Below are positions 1 to 14,268 of a DNA stretch of 64,000 bases, one piece after another. Position 1 is the first letter of the stretch, and each line of letters begins with the position of its first letter. Location: assembly GCF_036373705.1 (NCBI RefSeq), contig NC_089866.1:4101001-4165000 (forward strand). Reading direction: 5' to 3'. The notes below the pieces were generated by a model. That model worked only from the letters and a program-made list of their open reading frames with translations. It made no database searches and was not told the origin of the DNA. This DNA comes from Amia ocellicauda (Eukaryota; Chordata; Actinopteri; Amiiformes; Amiidae). A program made the translations under genes and the position numbers.

Positions 1-1147
1 GTGCACTGTTGTTGTAAGTGGAAGATACTGAATATAAGTGTAGAATGACTTGTTCCCTTTCTTCTGCCGATAGGAGAAAACAGAATGCATGATAGAAATA
101 AGCAAAATAATGAAGTGTCATGGGGTCAGCGGGGTTTGGCAACAGGCTGCCTGCTCTGGTGCAGCGTAAATCAGAGATACATGAAGATCTCCGCAATCAG
201 GGGGATCTGAGAGCACTCATCCTGCACCGCGTGTGACCTCTGCACATTTGGTTGTGCTATGTTTGTTTTAACCTTAATCAATATTGACCATCTGTGGTAG
301 TATTTGACCTGCTGAGGCCAAAGATTGCAGTTAACACTGGAAACCCGAACGGGAAGGAAAACAACAATAATTGTATGATTCTTCTGGACCAGAACGTATC
401 TAGTGTATGTGAGTGAATGACAGATTTTCTCTCCCTGCTGTGCGGTGACCCGGCAGGGCAACCTTCCTGTCCAGCAAATGTCAGTCTGAAAGGACCCCCC
501 CCATGCACCGGCTGCGTCGGCTTTAAAATCTGCAGCAGGAGAGTCGAAATGCAGTGCCCTTTAAATGCTCCACACAATACCCAAAACCCCCATCTCGCCT
601 TGCTGTCAGTGGCTGCTGCTTAAGCTGTACATAAAGGGCTGTAGGGAAACTGGGAATAATGAGAAAAGGGTTTGTTTCTGTGGCAGAGGCTCCACTAGCT
701 GTTTTTCGATAGTAGAACTGCATGCTTCAAATTGACCTTTCAGGAGACTGTAAATGTGGCATAAGAAAAGGTGAAAATAAAATCAGGAATAGGCCTTCCG
801 TGGTTTATTATTCTATTCTATTATTGCATCCCATTCGAGTCCACTTCCAAGTCCGAACTTTAGGAGAGCTGAGCCTTCCAGTAATTATGATTTATCTGAT
901 GTAGGAGTCTGGAGATCTGTGTAAATCCGCCCCACAGATCAATATGGATTATGGAGACCTTGTTAGCTTGAGTGACAATGAAAGAAGAATCGTTTTCACA
1001 AATGCCCCCTGCTTTTCGGGAATAAGCACAGATTATTTCTGGTCTCAAAATCTGAGTAGATATATATGTATTATTTTTGTCTGGGTGGCTTAAGAAGAAA
1101 CCATTTCATGATTAGGTTTCTCGGTCTGTGTGCACCGTGTCTTACAG
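1..1147. other. Intron of baiap3 (left edge)
   Basis: This is non-coding sequence before the first exon I can recognise, which begins after a CAG acceptor at 1145-1147. No reading frame here resembles the BAIAP3 N-terminus that precedes C2A, so the upstream exons and promoter are probably outside the window. Confidence 0.7.
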
Positions 1148-4100
1148 CGGGCGAGTTACTCTCTGAAAGTCTCGGTGATGAAAGGCAAGAACCTTCTGGC
1201 TAAAGATGCCAACGGTAAGTCCTACCTTTTTTTGGGTGTGTTTTTGTGGTTGATGCCAAGCTTGGGGCTTTGTCCACTCTTTTGGAAGTTAGTGCCATCC
1301 AGTATTTGATGCTGTCTATCATATAATTACATTTTGAATCAAGTTACCTCAGTGATGTAGTATTTGAGCTGAATGATGTATATTGGTATTTTTTTAACCC
1401 CGCTGTTTGCTCATTAAATGGGAAATTCACTGGATTCCTTCCTTAGTTTGACCACCTTGAGTTTTCCTCCAGGCTACAGTGACCCGTACTGCATGCTGGG
1501 CATCCTGCTGGGCCAGAGCCCCAGGGAGACGGAGGAGAAGAAAGAGAGGAAGTTTAGCTTCCGAAAGAAGAAAGACAAGGCCGAGAAACGGTCCAGCGTC
1601 AGGGAGGTGCTCCCCGCCAAGTACATCCAGGTCACCGAGGTCAAATCCCAGACTCTCAATCCCGTTTGGAATGAGCATTTTGTTTTGTGAGTAGATGCTC
1701 TTCTCTTCTTTTTCTGACATTCATTGGCAGCATCTGTGTAGGCTTTGTGATTCCAAGATCCAAATGCCGGAGCCAGATTTCTCCAAAAAGCTGATATCAT
1801 GTTCTTCTCTGATCTAAATCTCCGGTGCCCTCGCTCTTGCAGTGAGATTGACGACGTCTACAGCGACCTGCTCCACCTGGACATATGGTGAGACATTTCT
1901 GTATGCGCTACACATTCACCCACGTCCAGCCTACGTGTCAGCAGTGCATTGTCGCTTCTCTTAATGTGCTTCCAGGAAACACTCGGTGTGGCTCTTCACA
2001 TTTAAACTTGATTGTTATCGTGTCCCCAGGCTCCTCCATCAGTTTAAGCCCCAAAACACGCAACCTGTATACTGTTAGTGCTGATTGAAATCACTCGGAC
2101 AATAGCTAAATACATCTCCAAGAAACTAATGATTAAATTATCCCACACCTATAGAGAAAGTAGAAAATCCAAATGAATGATTGCTTTAGAAACTAAAGGA
2201 ATTTAAGAACATGTAACAGTCACAATATAAACGATACTGCCTGAATAACTCTTTGTGGCTCTGGTCTGTCCAGGGACCACGATGACGATGTCTCGGTGGC
2301 AGAGGCCTGCAAGAAGCTCAACGAAGTCAGCGGCTTCAAGGGCATGGGCAGGTACTGTGTGAGAGTGCAATGTTTTATTATTCTTAATAATAATATTATT
2401 GGTGAATGCATGACTGCTTTCTTTTGCTTCCTGTTCTCTTAAAATGGATGACTTCAAAAAAGAAGAATCATTGTGCTGGGTTCAGTCCATAAAAAAGATT
2501 GTAACCTTGTATGCTAACTGTATGGGTTTTTTAATGTTTTTTTTTCCTCTGGATCCTGTTTCATTAAAAACAACACAAAGCTTCTTACCTCCCTAGTAGC
2601 ATATGCATGCAAGTACTGAATATTGAATGAATCGCATTCTCCTCAGAAAAACAGAAACAGAATGCACATGATGTAGATTTAGCTAGAGGTGCCTCTATTA
2701 TCATGCCAAACGATAATTAAGGCCCCGAAATCTGCATCTGACAAAAGAACAAAGCGGTTTTGGAACGATATCGTCCTATTATCTCGTGGTGGTTATCGTA
2801 AATGTTTTATGCTGTTGTTGTCATAGTAATAAGCGCATTCAAAAACGAGCATGGTGATATACTTGTCAAAGATATGATCCTGCGGCCTACGTGTGAAAGT
2901 GTCCCATTGATTTACAGGTATTTCAAGCAGATTGCCAAATCTGTCCGAACGAATGGGACGGCAGCTTCGGTGGAAGAGAACGTGGATGACTTTCTGGGCT
3001 GCCTCAATATACCCATTAACGTAAGCGTAGAGCAGGGGATGAAAGCAGCCATTAAATACAGACACGCATTCATCTTTCCAACGCTGGAATGCTACCAGTC
3101 AAAAGCTGTTGACCTCGATTAAGCATGCTGATATCTTGGCAAAAGCACAACATTGCATGAAAGCAAATTACGGTTTACTAAATGGGAACACTAATGTGCT
3201 TAGCACGATCAAGAGCTTCCCTTGTCTGTGAGGCTGTCACACCTTTGCCGAATGGTTTCTGAATTCAGTCGTTTGAATGCAATGGAACAAGATCACTGTG
3301 ACTCAAACGGGGGAGATGGCCGGCCTTGGCAGTGATGTTTACAGTTCTGAGGTCCTCCTGCTGGGAAGGTGAATCCCTCTGAGAGAATCATGAAGTGACA
3401 CCAGGGGTCAGGGGACGAGAATGCTGAGTCCCACTAACTTCTGGGTTTAAACCTGTCCGTTTTGCTTCCCTTGTGCCCCACCCTGACTGGTGTAGGAGAT
3501 CCCTGCGAATGGTTTCGATAAGTGGTTCAAACTGGAGCCCCGATCCAGTGCGTCCAAAGTCCAGGGAGAGTGCCACCTCATCCTCAGGCTGGTCACAACC
3601 CAGGTAGGCAGGGTTTCCGCTGCTCCAGAAACAAAGAACTAACATTGTTAGAATACCACGGTAATGTCACCATGATCCGCCGGTCTAAACATAGACTGTA
3701 ATACCAACCTCAGACACTTGGTTAAAACTGTTGAATAAAACAGTGTTTCCTTAGATTTTTTTATGCAACTGACCCCCGCTCTGCTAGGCCCCGGGAGGTT
3801 CAAGGAGGCTCAGTCTGTTGACGGGAGTGAAGCTTGCTTTTGTTTGTTGTGAAAAGCGTGTGTTGATGCAAATTGACGGCTGGCGTTTCCGTTCCCTCCC
3901 CCAGAGAGACACAACCCTGGGGAAGAAGGACTCCTACGCATCCATTCACGAGAGGCTGCTGAGTCGGGTCCTGCAGTACGAGCATGCGCAAGTGAAGGTA
4001 ATCCAGCTGCTGTGTCTGATGCATCTTGCCAGCCTGGGGGTGCCTCCTCTTTATGATGAAGTAACAGCTTGTGATGGGGGTTATTGATAAGCATGGTTGT

Positions 4101-7100
4101 GTTTGAAAGAATGTCCAGTTTTTTTCAAGCAGACCTTTGGGCTTTCCTTCCAGACCGAGCCCTACAACTGGGAGGGAAAGCTGAGCCAGCCGGCATGGAC
4201 GCTGATTTCCCATCATGCCGTGCAGACTGACCTGTCCGCGCAGCAGAAGGCCATCATGTAAGCTTTTGTCCCGCAGTCACGTCCTTCCCAGCTCCGCAGA
4301 GTGCTTATTCATCGGGAAAGTAATGGCGAAGATAAACTAAACTAAATAATAACACATAGAGGTAGCATAAGGATAGATCTCAGGTGTCTTCTAATTAAGT
4401 TAATTGATTTTGCACGAAGATGCCTTGTCCGGGATTAACCTTTCAAAGCGCACAGCAGCTGTCTGTCTGGTGAGACAATCTTGCAGGTTGCACTGTGATT
4501 CTTCCTGTTTCTCTCTGCGATGTGTAGTTAATCGTGCCTCTCGCATCGCTACACCAGACGCTCAGACGATTAATGTTGTTCTACTTAGATCAGTTCCAAG
4601 AAGATAAAATATAGTTTTAACCATCTTAAAACAGTCCTTCACCCCAGAAAACTCGATTTAATATATACATTTTATATTGTTCATGTCAGAATCTCAAACA
4701 AAATCCCTGTGAGTCTCTAGTTTCCCTTTCACAAAGAGGAACTTCCTTTTTAGCTAATGTTCCACTCCATTGTCCGTTGAGATGTAACGAGATGGTTTTT
4801 TCATTAAAATCTTCTTGGCATTATAAAGGCTCGTCTTGATGAAATGTGATTGTGAGAAGCTTCTGAGGGGGAACATCTTGAAACATCCTTTTTCTCTCCT
4901 CTGAATACCTGATAAGAAGTGATATTATGTGTGAAGATTGACAGTACCCAGACGCTCCCACAAATCTTTGCTGTACCTGTGGCATTAACCTGAAACCTAC
5001 TATGTAACACATACGGATTTCAAATTAATATAGAAGCCGTGCACACTCCAGCTAGCCGTGCTTCAGGGTATGCCGTTAATTACTGTCGATATCTCCTGTG
5101 ACTCCCGTATCACTGCAATATCTCACTTTCCCCGTCGCTCACGTCTGAAGCAATACTTTCTGTTGTCTTAATATGAGTGGCGTGTCACTCCAGAAGCCCG
5201 TTCAGAGGCGATACTGAGTTCATCAGCTGCTCCCAGTATGTTACGTCCCTCTCTGCGCTCTCAGTGCCGAACCCAGATCTCGTTGAGAGAGTGGTTCTGA
5301 GCCCGCCGGGCCTGGCCGCTCCCCAGTTCTCGGGCTGATCCGCGTTGCCTCCTCTCCTGCAGACGGTGGCAGTGCTACAGCCAGCACCACCGGGCGCACA
5401 CCATGGCCTACACCTTCCTGCTGGAACTGCTGCGCAACGTGGAGCAGGAGTGGGACGACTCGACCCTGCAGCCGGAGATGGTAGGTCGCCCTCCTCCACT
5501 CTTCATCGGCGCCAGAGTTTTTGTTGCGATTTTTGTTTACATAGTTTGTTTTATTGATTGCAAGCATTTATTTGCATAGCTGCTGGTGGTGTTCAGAGTT
5601 GAGCCTCTTTACACGATTCCTGTTTTCCGAGTAAACGTAAAGGATAGCCGAGTTGAGCTGCTGGGTGTAAATTCAGAGCTTGACATCCATTGAGAACATT
5701 ATGACATGGATCTCCTGCATTCATTGATTTAATTTTTAATTAATTAATTTACTTCCTTCCTTCTTTATCTATCTGTCGTCTCGTGTCTCTCGGGCGCCCG
5801 CAGGAGCAGGGCCTGGCAGACAGTTTCGGCCTCTTCGTGGAGTATTGCCTGGCGCTGCTGAAGAACATGCGCCAAGTGTTCCCCTGCTCCAGCGCCGCTG
5901 CCGTCGCTCGCTGCGAGTTCATGCTGAGGTAAATACCGCCGAGAGACCGCCCCCCTGCCCTGCCACCCTCCCTGCCACCCTCCCTCTCCTGTCTATTCCC
6001 TCCTTTAACTTTAAATCATCGTTTTTTGTGAATTCTGACTTAGAGAAATCTAGGACAAACAAGGGACATACTTACAGGCCTCGGGCTGTACTTATGCTTT
6101 TATTTTGTGTGAATTGAACAGTGTTCCTGGATTGGAGGCGCTCGGTAAGAGTAACCGTTTGTGTTGCTGTTTGCCCCGCAGGTGTCTGGGACAGATCCAT
6201 GCCATGCAGACCTTCAAAAAGGTGTGTCCGTTCCACAACGAGCTCCATGTGGAGATCGTCACCGTTATCAAGGTATGGGCCACCGCACAGTTCAGTAATT
6301 GTCCTGGAAATAATGTGCCAGTAAATACAATTACACTCGCTGACTTGTGCTGAAGATGTGTTTGGTTTTTTCACTGCAATGTTGTCCCTCTAAAATGTAG
6401 ATTTTAAATAAGGGATGTCTTATAGCTGTGCAGTGAGGCGGCTGTGATTCCCAGCCCTGAGGACAATTCCTTAATAAGACAGATTTGTGTTCTCCGTCCT
6501 GCAGAAGAGCACGCTGGAGTGGTACGAGGGGACGATCTCCACCTTCAAGCCGGAGGAGGGGGTACGTAGGCGCAGGTTTCTTTCCGTGTCCGTCAAAGAC
6601 CGCCGCAGTTCCTCAAACGACATTGATACACAGGGAGTACAGAAAGGAAGGGGCATTTTTTTTAATGCATCCTGACTCCATCACCTACTGATCTAACCGC
6701 TGCAGCCCACGGGGGCAGAACTTCAGCCTTTGATAGGTTTGCCAGGTCTCTCGGATCATCAGCACTTTAATAACTGAGAAATTGGTGTTAAGTAGGTCCA
6801 GACAGGTCAGTAATGACTTGAATTGGGTACTTTAAAAGCCTGGGCAGCATGAAAACACTGCAGGGGCTCAGCTGTATATATATAGTCAGTAATCTTACAT
6901 TATTGAAGTAAAGTGAGAAGAAAAAGAAAAGAAACACACAGAAATTGAGGACAGGGGCTGAACACCTCTGATCCAGACGAGCAGAAGCCTGACCCCAAAG
7001 CCATAGCTATTTCCATGTTCATGCTGATCAATGCCATTTCCTCACCCTCGTGTGTTTCGCTCAGACCCTGGAGGAGCAAATGAAGCGCCTGGTGCTGGTG

Positions 7101-10100
7101 GTGGACGCAGTCAGCGCTGACGTGCAGAAGAGCCAGAATGTGTACAATAAACTGTTCAGCAGGTAACAGTCTCTCGGCCATTCATTACACTTCCCTGTCA
7201 GACTGACGAGATCAGCCGGAGATCACATGACCGCCCCGGAGCTGGGCTGCATTTGAAAAGTCCTGCACTGAGAGAGGGATTATATAGCGGTGATATTAAA
7301 CTGGGAATTGTTCTGACAAACAGTTTTGTTCCCCTCCCCCCCCAACCTCTTCACAGTGCCGTTAAGATAGATTTCTTCAGCATCTCCTATCGGCAGCTGG
7401 AGAAACTGGTAAGAATCTTTTATTCCTTTTATCCTTTATCGTGTTTGATAACCCTCAAGATGGGCATGTCAGTGTTCCGCTCAGAGTAAGAGAGTGTGAC
7501 ACCTGCCAGACGCCGGGTAAACAAGGCCTCTCCCTGGGGCTCGATTGTGTCGGTGCGATTGCCTGACCCCGGGACCCTGTCCGCCCCCCCGCCAGGTCGC
7601 CGATGACGTGTGCGCTGCCACAGAGAAGGTGTGCGGCTCCCTGGAGCAGGAGGGCTCCCGCCTCACGCAGGGCATGGGGGAGACGCTGTTCGAGCTCTAC
7701 ATGTCCCTGAAGACCCTGAAGCAGTACAGAGAGTTCCTCCCGCTGAAGTAAGCTGTGCGCGGCCCCCCCGCCCCCTCACACCACCGGCACGTTACTGTTT
7801 AAATAACGAGGAAACCTGCGCGGCTTCACACTGCGTCCGAAACATTTAAAAATCAAATTAATACTCACTGTTTTGATTAACGGAAATGGACCAGTGGGAG
7901 AAAACGTGGAGTAGTAAGATTTACATATTTATTACTGAATTAATATTGAATCATCTTTTTTCAGCGCAAGTAATTGAATTGAGTGTGTGTGTCTATATAA
8001 TATACATGATATGAGCATGAGCATGATCATGAGCATCTTCTCTTCGCTGTTCTCCACATGTTCATGTCGAGCCCTCGTGTTTGTGTTGTGCGGCACCATC
8101 GAGGTTCAGCGTCGCAGTGCTGATTGTAGGAGGACAGCATGGATCTGACTTTAATTTCTGCATCTCAGGGACACCAAGGCACTGGCCCTGTCTGGCTTTC
8201 ACGACTGGTTCAAGAGCTCTATCCACAAGTGGCTGCAGATCGTCCATGAGAGGTCCTGCGACCGGATCCGCAAAGCGGTGGAGGTGGACAAGGTAACGGT
8301 CGGGGAGTCTGAGCACTCAGGCGGTCCACTAACCCCCCCTCTTTCATATGTAAAGCCCAAAAACAAATCAATGTGCTATATGGGATATATTTAAAAACTT
8401 TAAAAAGTCTTTATCGATAAATATATTGTATATGTTGAAAATACACTGTAGAAATTAACCTCACCTCATATGTTCAACCTATAAAAGATTACAGACTTGA
8501 AAATATAGTCCATATATTAAATATATAATTTTGGATGATGACAAATCTAAGGATTACACGATTCCACCACATAAGAAATATATTTCGTTAGTGTGGGTGA
8601 AACTACCTCCATCCAAATAAATTGGCATCTCAGTGTGACTCCAATCAGAGCAGTTTTAAGAATGTCAGAAACGGCAAAAATGTTTCCTTTCAATGTTCCA
8701 TCTTACAACTTTTTAAAATCCGCCTGTCAATCACTCCGAGGTCTCTTAGTTTAATAGAACTCCCACTTGGAAAGAAAAAAAAGATTTAAAAAAAAGTTGC
8801 TAATTGCGAGGCGGACAGAAAAGACTTTGGAAGTCAATCCCAGCGGAGAGGGAAAGTAGTTCACAGGATGAGGCATCGTGTGGAATAAAAGCCTGCTTGC
8901 TCCCTGTGGGTCCGTGTCTTTGTGTTGTGTTTGGAACAGCTGGAACCTGTTCACCCTTTATCGAAGCACAGCACCTCGGCGGTGGACGTGACCACCTGTT
9001 TCAATCAAGTCAGGGAATTCTGGGTCCAGCTGGCCTGGCCGGATTCTGCGGGGGCTTTTATCTTCGTCACTCGGCTGACAGACGTGAGTAACGCCGCCAG
9101 TCTCCTCTGCTTCTGCTGCCCGCTGGCCAGCCTCGCCACCGTGATGTATTTTAACAGTAAATGATATCAACGGAAAACACTAACCAAAGCCCAGCGGCAC
9201 TCGAGTTATGTTCGGTGTTGTTAGAGAGACGATCCTCCCGTTACTCACAGATCTGGAGATATTGTGTCCCGCTGTGGGGGAAAGTACTGTCGAGTGATTT
9301 AAAATGTCAGCTCACATGACAGACTGGCCTCTGTGTTCCTCTTCGATTTGCAGGATGTGTGCAGCGCGGCCGTTTGTTACTCCGAGCTGATCAAGCGCAA
9401 AATAGAGAGGAGCCAACAGCGACCGGACAGCAAGAACCTCACCAACCAGGTAACGCAGCGTCTGTCGCACCACTGCATGACGAGAGGGGGGATTGAATGA
9501 AGCGGTCTCTCAGATAGAGACGTATATAGGCAGGACGCACTGCTCCTCTCCCCCTCGGCTGACTAAACAAGTTCCCTCACACCCTCACACGGGTGCACAA
9601 CAGCCTTCATGGATTTTCATTCTGCCTGAACTCTCGTTCCTATAATTGAACTGTTTTTGTTAGTTCTTTCTGCAGTGAACCATTCTGCAAGTGTTAAGCT
9701 GCGTATAAGTAATTTAATAGTCTCCTGTACCCAATGCCAATTAGGGGTGGGGCTGTGGGGGGTTGCAGTGGGTCCATGGCAGCTACAACAGCAGGGGAAT
9801 GTGTCAGAGCCCCGTTCCCCCAGGCCGTGCCAGTGACCAGCGTCTCGTGACTCTCCCGCAGCTCTGCATCGCCCTCAACAACATCGAACACGTGCGCAAG
9901 TTCATCAGCAACCTGCCCAAGGACCTGGACTGGAAGGCCCTGGAGCAGGCAATGGAGGAGTCCTGTGGGGCTGACGGAAAGGAGCAGGTCCAGAAAGCCC
10001 TCAATGCCCAGCTCCTCAACATCGACATGGACCTGCAGCGCGAAGCCAAGCGCATGATCGCCAACCTCACGGACAAGGTGACTGCGTCGTCTTACCCAGG

Positions 10101-13100
10101 ACGGACTCCCATTTATTCTGTGTGCAACTCCAGTGTCGAGTTAATCGTGTCCGTTGATTTTTGCCGTTTCAGATGGTGCTGGACTTGAAGAAGTACATCC
10201 AGCATATCAGTCTGTCCCCGGACTCCATCAACAACGATGACGTGAGTCCCGCTCTCTCCCCCTGCCGCCTGTGGCCTGAGCTCCCGACGTCTTCACAGTC
10301 ATAGCCCTGCAATGTGCTGTCGGCTGTGTGGAGTCCTAACTCTAGAGGAGAGAGATCCGTGTAATTAGGTAGATAGTGGGCTCTCCGGAGATTGAGACTT
10401 CAGCTCGGTCACACTCGGTCACACACCAGGGCCCCGGAGTCCTCGCCACGACTGCATTTTGACAGGAAGACAAAAGCAACCAGGCAGAGCGGCACAGCGT
10501 GGAGAGCAGACTCACCGGCTCCTGTTGGGAGGCAGGCTGGCAGCGCGCTTGCTTCAGCCCCGTGGCAGCTGCTTCACGGCAACGTCTCCTCACCGCTTTT
10601 TCAGAAATGAACTGTAGACGTTCAAGTGTGGCAAGAGGCAAGGGAGAGGTAGCAAGAGGAGCTCGATGAGCGCAAATGACAGTCTGGGGGGGGTTGCAGA
10701 GAAAGGAAAAGCGCAGATGCCGTGTTTGCAAACTTTGAAAACCGCTCATGTAAGAGTGCTCTCTCTCTCGCCCCGCAGGCCGTGACTCCTCTGATGAAGT
10801 ACCTGGATGACACTTTGGTGATCCTGAATGAGTCGTTGGTGAAGGAGAATCTGGACAGGTGATTTTATGTTTTATTTTACCCCTTTTACCGAAGCTTGTA
10901 CCAAAACGGCATCATGAAAAATCCCAGTCCCATATCAAAGGCAGATAAAATTTATTGATTGATAAAAGCAATGGTGTAATTGAGTTAACTGATATTAATC
11001 AGTTAACAATACCGCTCTTACACACACACCTAATATACACACATATAAACTCTGATCACCTCCCCTCTCTCTCCTCTTAGGGTGCTGCATGGCCTGTGGC
11101 GCCTCCTCCTCAGGCTGATCTTCGACACAGTGGCCGAGAACCGAGGCGTGTCGGTCGAGTTTTACGGGCGGTTCCACTACACTGTGGAGGTCAGTGACCG
11201 CACAACAGCTCACAGGTGGGGGAGGGGGGGATTAGTATTAGTATTAGTATTATTATTACCGAAATATCTTGGCTCTTGGTGCTGCTGTGTTTTCGAACGT
11301 GCTCTAAATTGTGAAATCGGCCCAATCAAACGCTCATCAAGGCAGCGACAGCAGCTCCTCAGCGCTATTAGCAGGATTTGCTCTGCGATTAAGATTTAAA
11401 TATTTAAATGGAAAAGAACTGAAGCAGCTCCCAGTGGGGGGCCAGGATGGCAGCAGTTACTGCTCCTCGGCTGCCGGCGCCACGGTGCCGGGTACAATGG
11501 TGGGAAAGGTGGGGAGCCGAGGCACAGAAACCGCAGCGACTCCCGTATTGACAGTGCAATCTGGAGCAGGAGGAAAACTTAGGAAGTGCCTGCTGGGCTC
11601 GTCGCCTGCTTAGCTAATTCATGTGCATGAGACCTGCCTCGAGAGTGTAAGTGACTGTCAGAAACGTCCTCGAGTTTCCTCAGATGGGGAAGAACAGGTT
11701 CGCTCTGTAGGGAATCATCTTCAGTCTGAGAAACGCAGCCTCTGCACACGATAAACACAGACGGAGAAGAACCACGCCGCTGTAGTTCTTTTGTTTTAGG
11801 ATCAAGGCCTGGGTTTGGTTCCAGTCCGCTAATTTATCCCATTAGCCCCTCGCATGAACTAGATGATGTTTCTGGTGCTTTACCCCACACCCACATTGTG
11901 CCCCCCAGGCTCTGGTGGAGTTCTTCCATGCCGAGGGAGAGGGTCTCACGCTTGAAGACCTCAGGAACGAAGACTACAAGGTAAACAATTTGCTACAGTA
12001 CTCACAGCAGTTTCTCTCAGGACACCGATCGATGCTTTTTTGAATTACATACAACAATTAAAAGATAATTGTAATAATATATACACATTTTATAACAAAA
12101 ATAATTAATTATGATTTGTGTTCTTAATCCTGTCTCTAAACTTTATTGGTATCTTCTGAGTAAAATGTGCTAACCTCTGTTTTCAGGCGCTGGAGGAGGA
12201 GCTGAGGCTGAACAAGTGCTCGTCCAATGAGCTGATAGAGCAGTACTTCCTGGAGAAGATCTGTCAGCAGGTAGGGCTGCTTGTTTGGCCGTCCGCTATC
12301 ATACTGAACAACAACAGCACTAAAATATTAAGCACTATTGCACAATTCCCAAGGGAACAGCAAGGGTTGAACATAAGAAAGTGTCCAGTCGAGAGGAGCC
12401 CATTCGCCCCATCGTGCTCGTTTGGTGTCCATTAATAACGAAGTGATCAAGGATCCTATCCAGTCTGTTTTTGAATTTTCCCATATGGTCTCTTCAGCCA
12501 CATCGCTGGGGAGTTTGTTCAGATTGTGACGCCTCTCTGTGTGAAGAAGTGTCTCCTGTTTTCTGTCTTGAATGCCTTGAAGCCCAATTTGCATTTGTGT
12601 CCCCGGGTGCGTGTGTCCCTGCTGATCTGGAAAAGCTCCTCTGGTTTGATGTGGTCGATGCCTTTCATGATTTTGAAGACTTGAATCAAGTCCCCACGTA
12701 GTCTCCTCTGTTCCAGGATGTAAAGATTCAGTTCCCTCAGTCTCTCAGTAGGACCGATGTCAACATAGTCCTTATAGTCATCACAGAAGCTCCTCCAGCC
12801 ATGCCACAGGGCTCCCACCTCCAGGACCATTTTTAAAGTGATGTTAACTATATGGGGTGCATCTGTGTATATATTTTCTTCCATTTTTATTGTCCTCTGC
12901 AGAGAACTCTGAAGCACAGTAAATTCGGCAGGATCAGCGTGAAATGTTACTACGAGGCGGCCGACCAGAGGCTCACAGTGGAGGTCCTGCACGCGGCCGA
13001 CCTCATCGCTCTGGACGCCAACGGTAGGGGAATGAACCCAGGAGCGTGGAGTTTCACCGGGAGGCAGGAGGGAGGCACTCTCTTTGTGAGATCGTGCCAT

Positions 13101-14268
13101 TCTCTACGATAACCATCAAACCTCCCTGTGGGGCTGATCACGGCCAGGCGCAGAGAAGCCCTCTGTGAGAGACGCATGCTTTGAAATGCACACTTCATTC
13201 ATTGCGAAGCGCAGGGAGTGGTGGCAGATGCGTCACATGGATGTCATGCTTGGTGGTTAGACGGTGCCCGAGTCACGTGCTAGGCAGCCAAATAAACTCA
13301 CACGTGACACACCCACCGCCAGCATTGTTGGCCCGTCTCCTCCCCTTTCAGTCTAAAGGTTACTATAATTATTTTTGATATAATTACTAACAATAGTATA
13401 ATTATGTTTCTGAATAACTCACTGCAGAAACATCTTCATTTGTCTCAGGAAGCTCTTTTCATCCACCGTCGGGCGTGTTTATTCTCCGTCATCCTTTCTC
13501 CACAGGTCTCAGTGACCCCTTTGTCATCGTGGAGCTGTGCCCACACCACCTGTTCCCCACGACCAAGAGTCAGCGCACTCAAGTGAAGAATAAAACCCTT
13601 CACCCCGTGTTCGACGAGCTCTTCCAGTTGTGAGTATGAGTTCGACAGTACAGCCCACAGGCGTCATGCGGGGCAGAGAAACGGCTCCTCGGGCTGATTT
13701 AACAGACCGCGATAAAGAACGGGCCGGTCGGCTGCCGAGTCCGTGAGCGAAGGAGGTCGTCGTGGTCAGATTAGCGAGGCTGGACGCTGTCGATCGCTCA
13801 CTGACCCCCCGCGTTTCTGTCCCCTCAGCCACGTCTCTCCGGAGCAGTACAGGAAGAAGTTCGCCTGCATCGAGTTCACGGTCATGGACCACGACTGGCT
13901 GTCCACCAATGACTTCGCCGGGGAGGCCACCGCGCCCCTCAGCGACTTCTGCGGCCCGGACAAGGCCGTCCTGCCCGGGGGAGGGAAGGCCGTGCAGCCT
14001 CTGATACTGCAGCTGTCCAGACCCAAGCCCAGCGGTAAGGCGGACGCTCAGGGGGTATAGAGGAAAATAAACACCCTTTTATTTTTTAAATCCTAATTGA
14101 TTGGTTGCGTCTCCTCTCCCCACTTTCAATCCACACCCTCCTCCATTTCCTCCCGACACAGACAAGCCTATCTTGAAGATGCTGGAGGCGAGAGCCGGGG
14201 ACAGGGAGGCCCAGGAGTTCGTGAAGAAGCTGAAAGAGATCGAGAAGTCGATGGCCGAAGAGGACTGA
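1148..14268 (+). CDS. baiap3: BAIAP3 (Munc13-like C2/MUN protein), 5'-truncated by the window edge
   Basis: BAIAP3 is a Munc13-family factor in SNARE-dependent dense-core vesicle exocytosis and endosome-to-Golgi trafficking. I read 28 coding exons: 1148-1214, 1473-1686, 1843-1887, 2274-2351, 2918-3020, 3496-3603, 3905-3997, 4154-4257, 5363-5480, 5804-5928, 6182-6272, 6505-6561, 7065-7162, 7357-7408, 7596-7747, 8169-8292, 8940-9083, 9354-9449, 9862-10077, 10173-10241, 10779-10858, 11081-11189, 11909-11980, 12187-12270, 12903-13023, 13506-13629, 13829-14034, 14162-14268. They join in frame to 1018 residues plus TGA. Visible domains are C2A (about residues 1-190, with KDANGYSDPYC and DIWDHDDD calcium-loop aspartates), the MUN region with MHD1 (about 450-620) and MHD2 (about 720-830), and C2B (about 840-975, LDANGLSDPFVIVE and VMDHDWLSTNDF). 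Conserved stretches such as QVTEVKS and ACKKLNEV fit BAIAP3, not its paralogue UNC13D. Human BAIAP3 is about 1187 residues, so roughly 160 N-terminal residues lie upstream. Confidence 0.95.
12335..12770 (-). mobile_element. Decayed non-LTR retrotransposon 3' end (CR1/L2-like) in a baiap3 intron
   Basis: On the minus strand, frame-broken translation gives a reverse-transcriptase C-terminal tail typical of CR1/L2-type LINEs: RLRELNLYILEQRRLRGDL, then a TRGHKCKL-like motif, HFFTQR and finally NKLPSDVAEE in another frame. The break near 12530-12590 moves the tail to a different frame, so this is a dead fragment. It lies in the intron between the exons ending at 12270 and starting at 12903, antisense to baiap3. 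The boundaries are approximate and the clade is inferred from recognised motifs. Confidence 0.75.

Noticed and set aside
12519-13100. 193-residue minus-strand frame as a gene
   Set aside because: Its middle is reverse-transcriptase tail from a LINE, and its upstream part is antisense to baiap3 exon 12903-13023; the frame breaks at the end.
1148-14268. Calling the first gene UNC13D (Munc13-4)
   Set aside because: Domain order is the same, but stretches such as IQVTEVKSQTLNPVW, ACKKLNEV-GFKGMGRYFKQI, KYIQHISLSPDSI and VMDHDWLSTNDFAGEA match BAIAP3, and the neighbours are those of BAIAP3.
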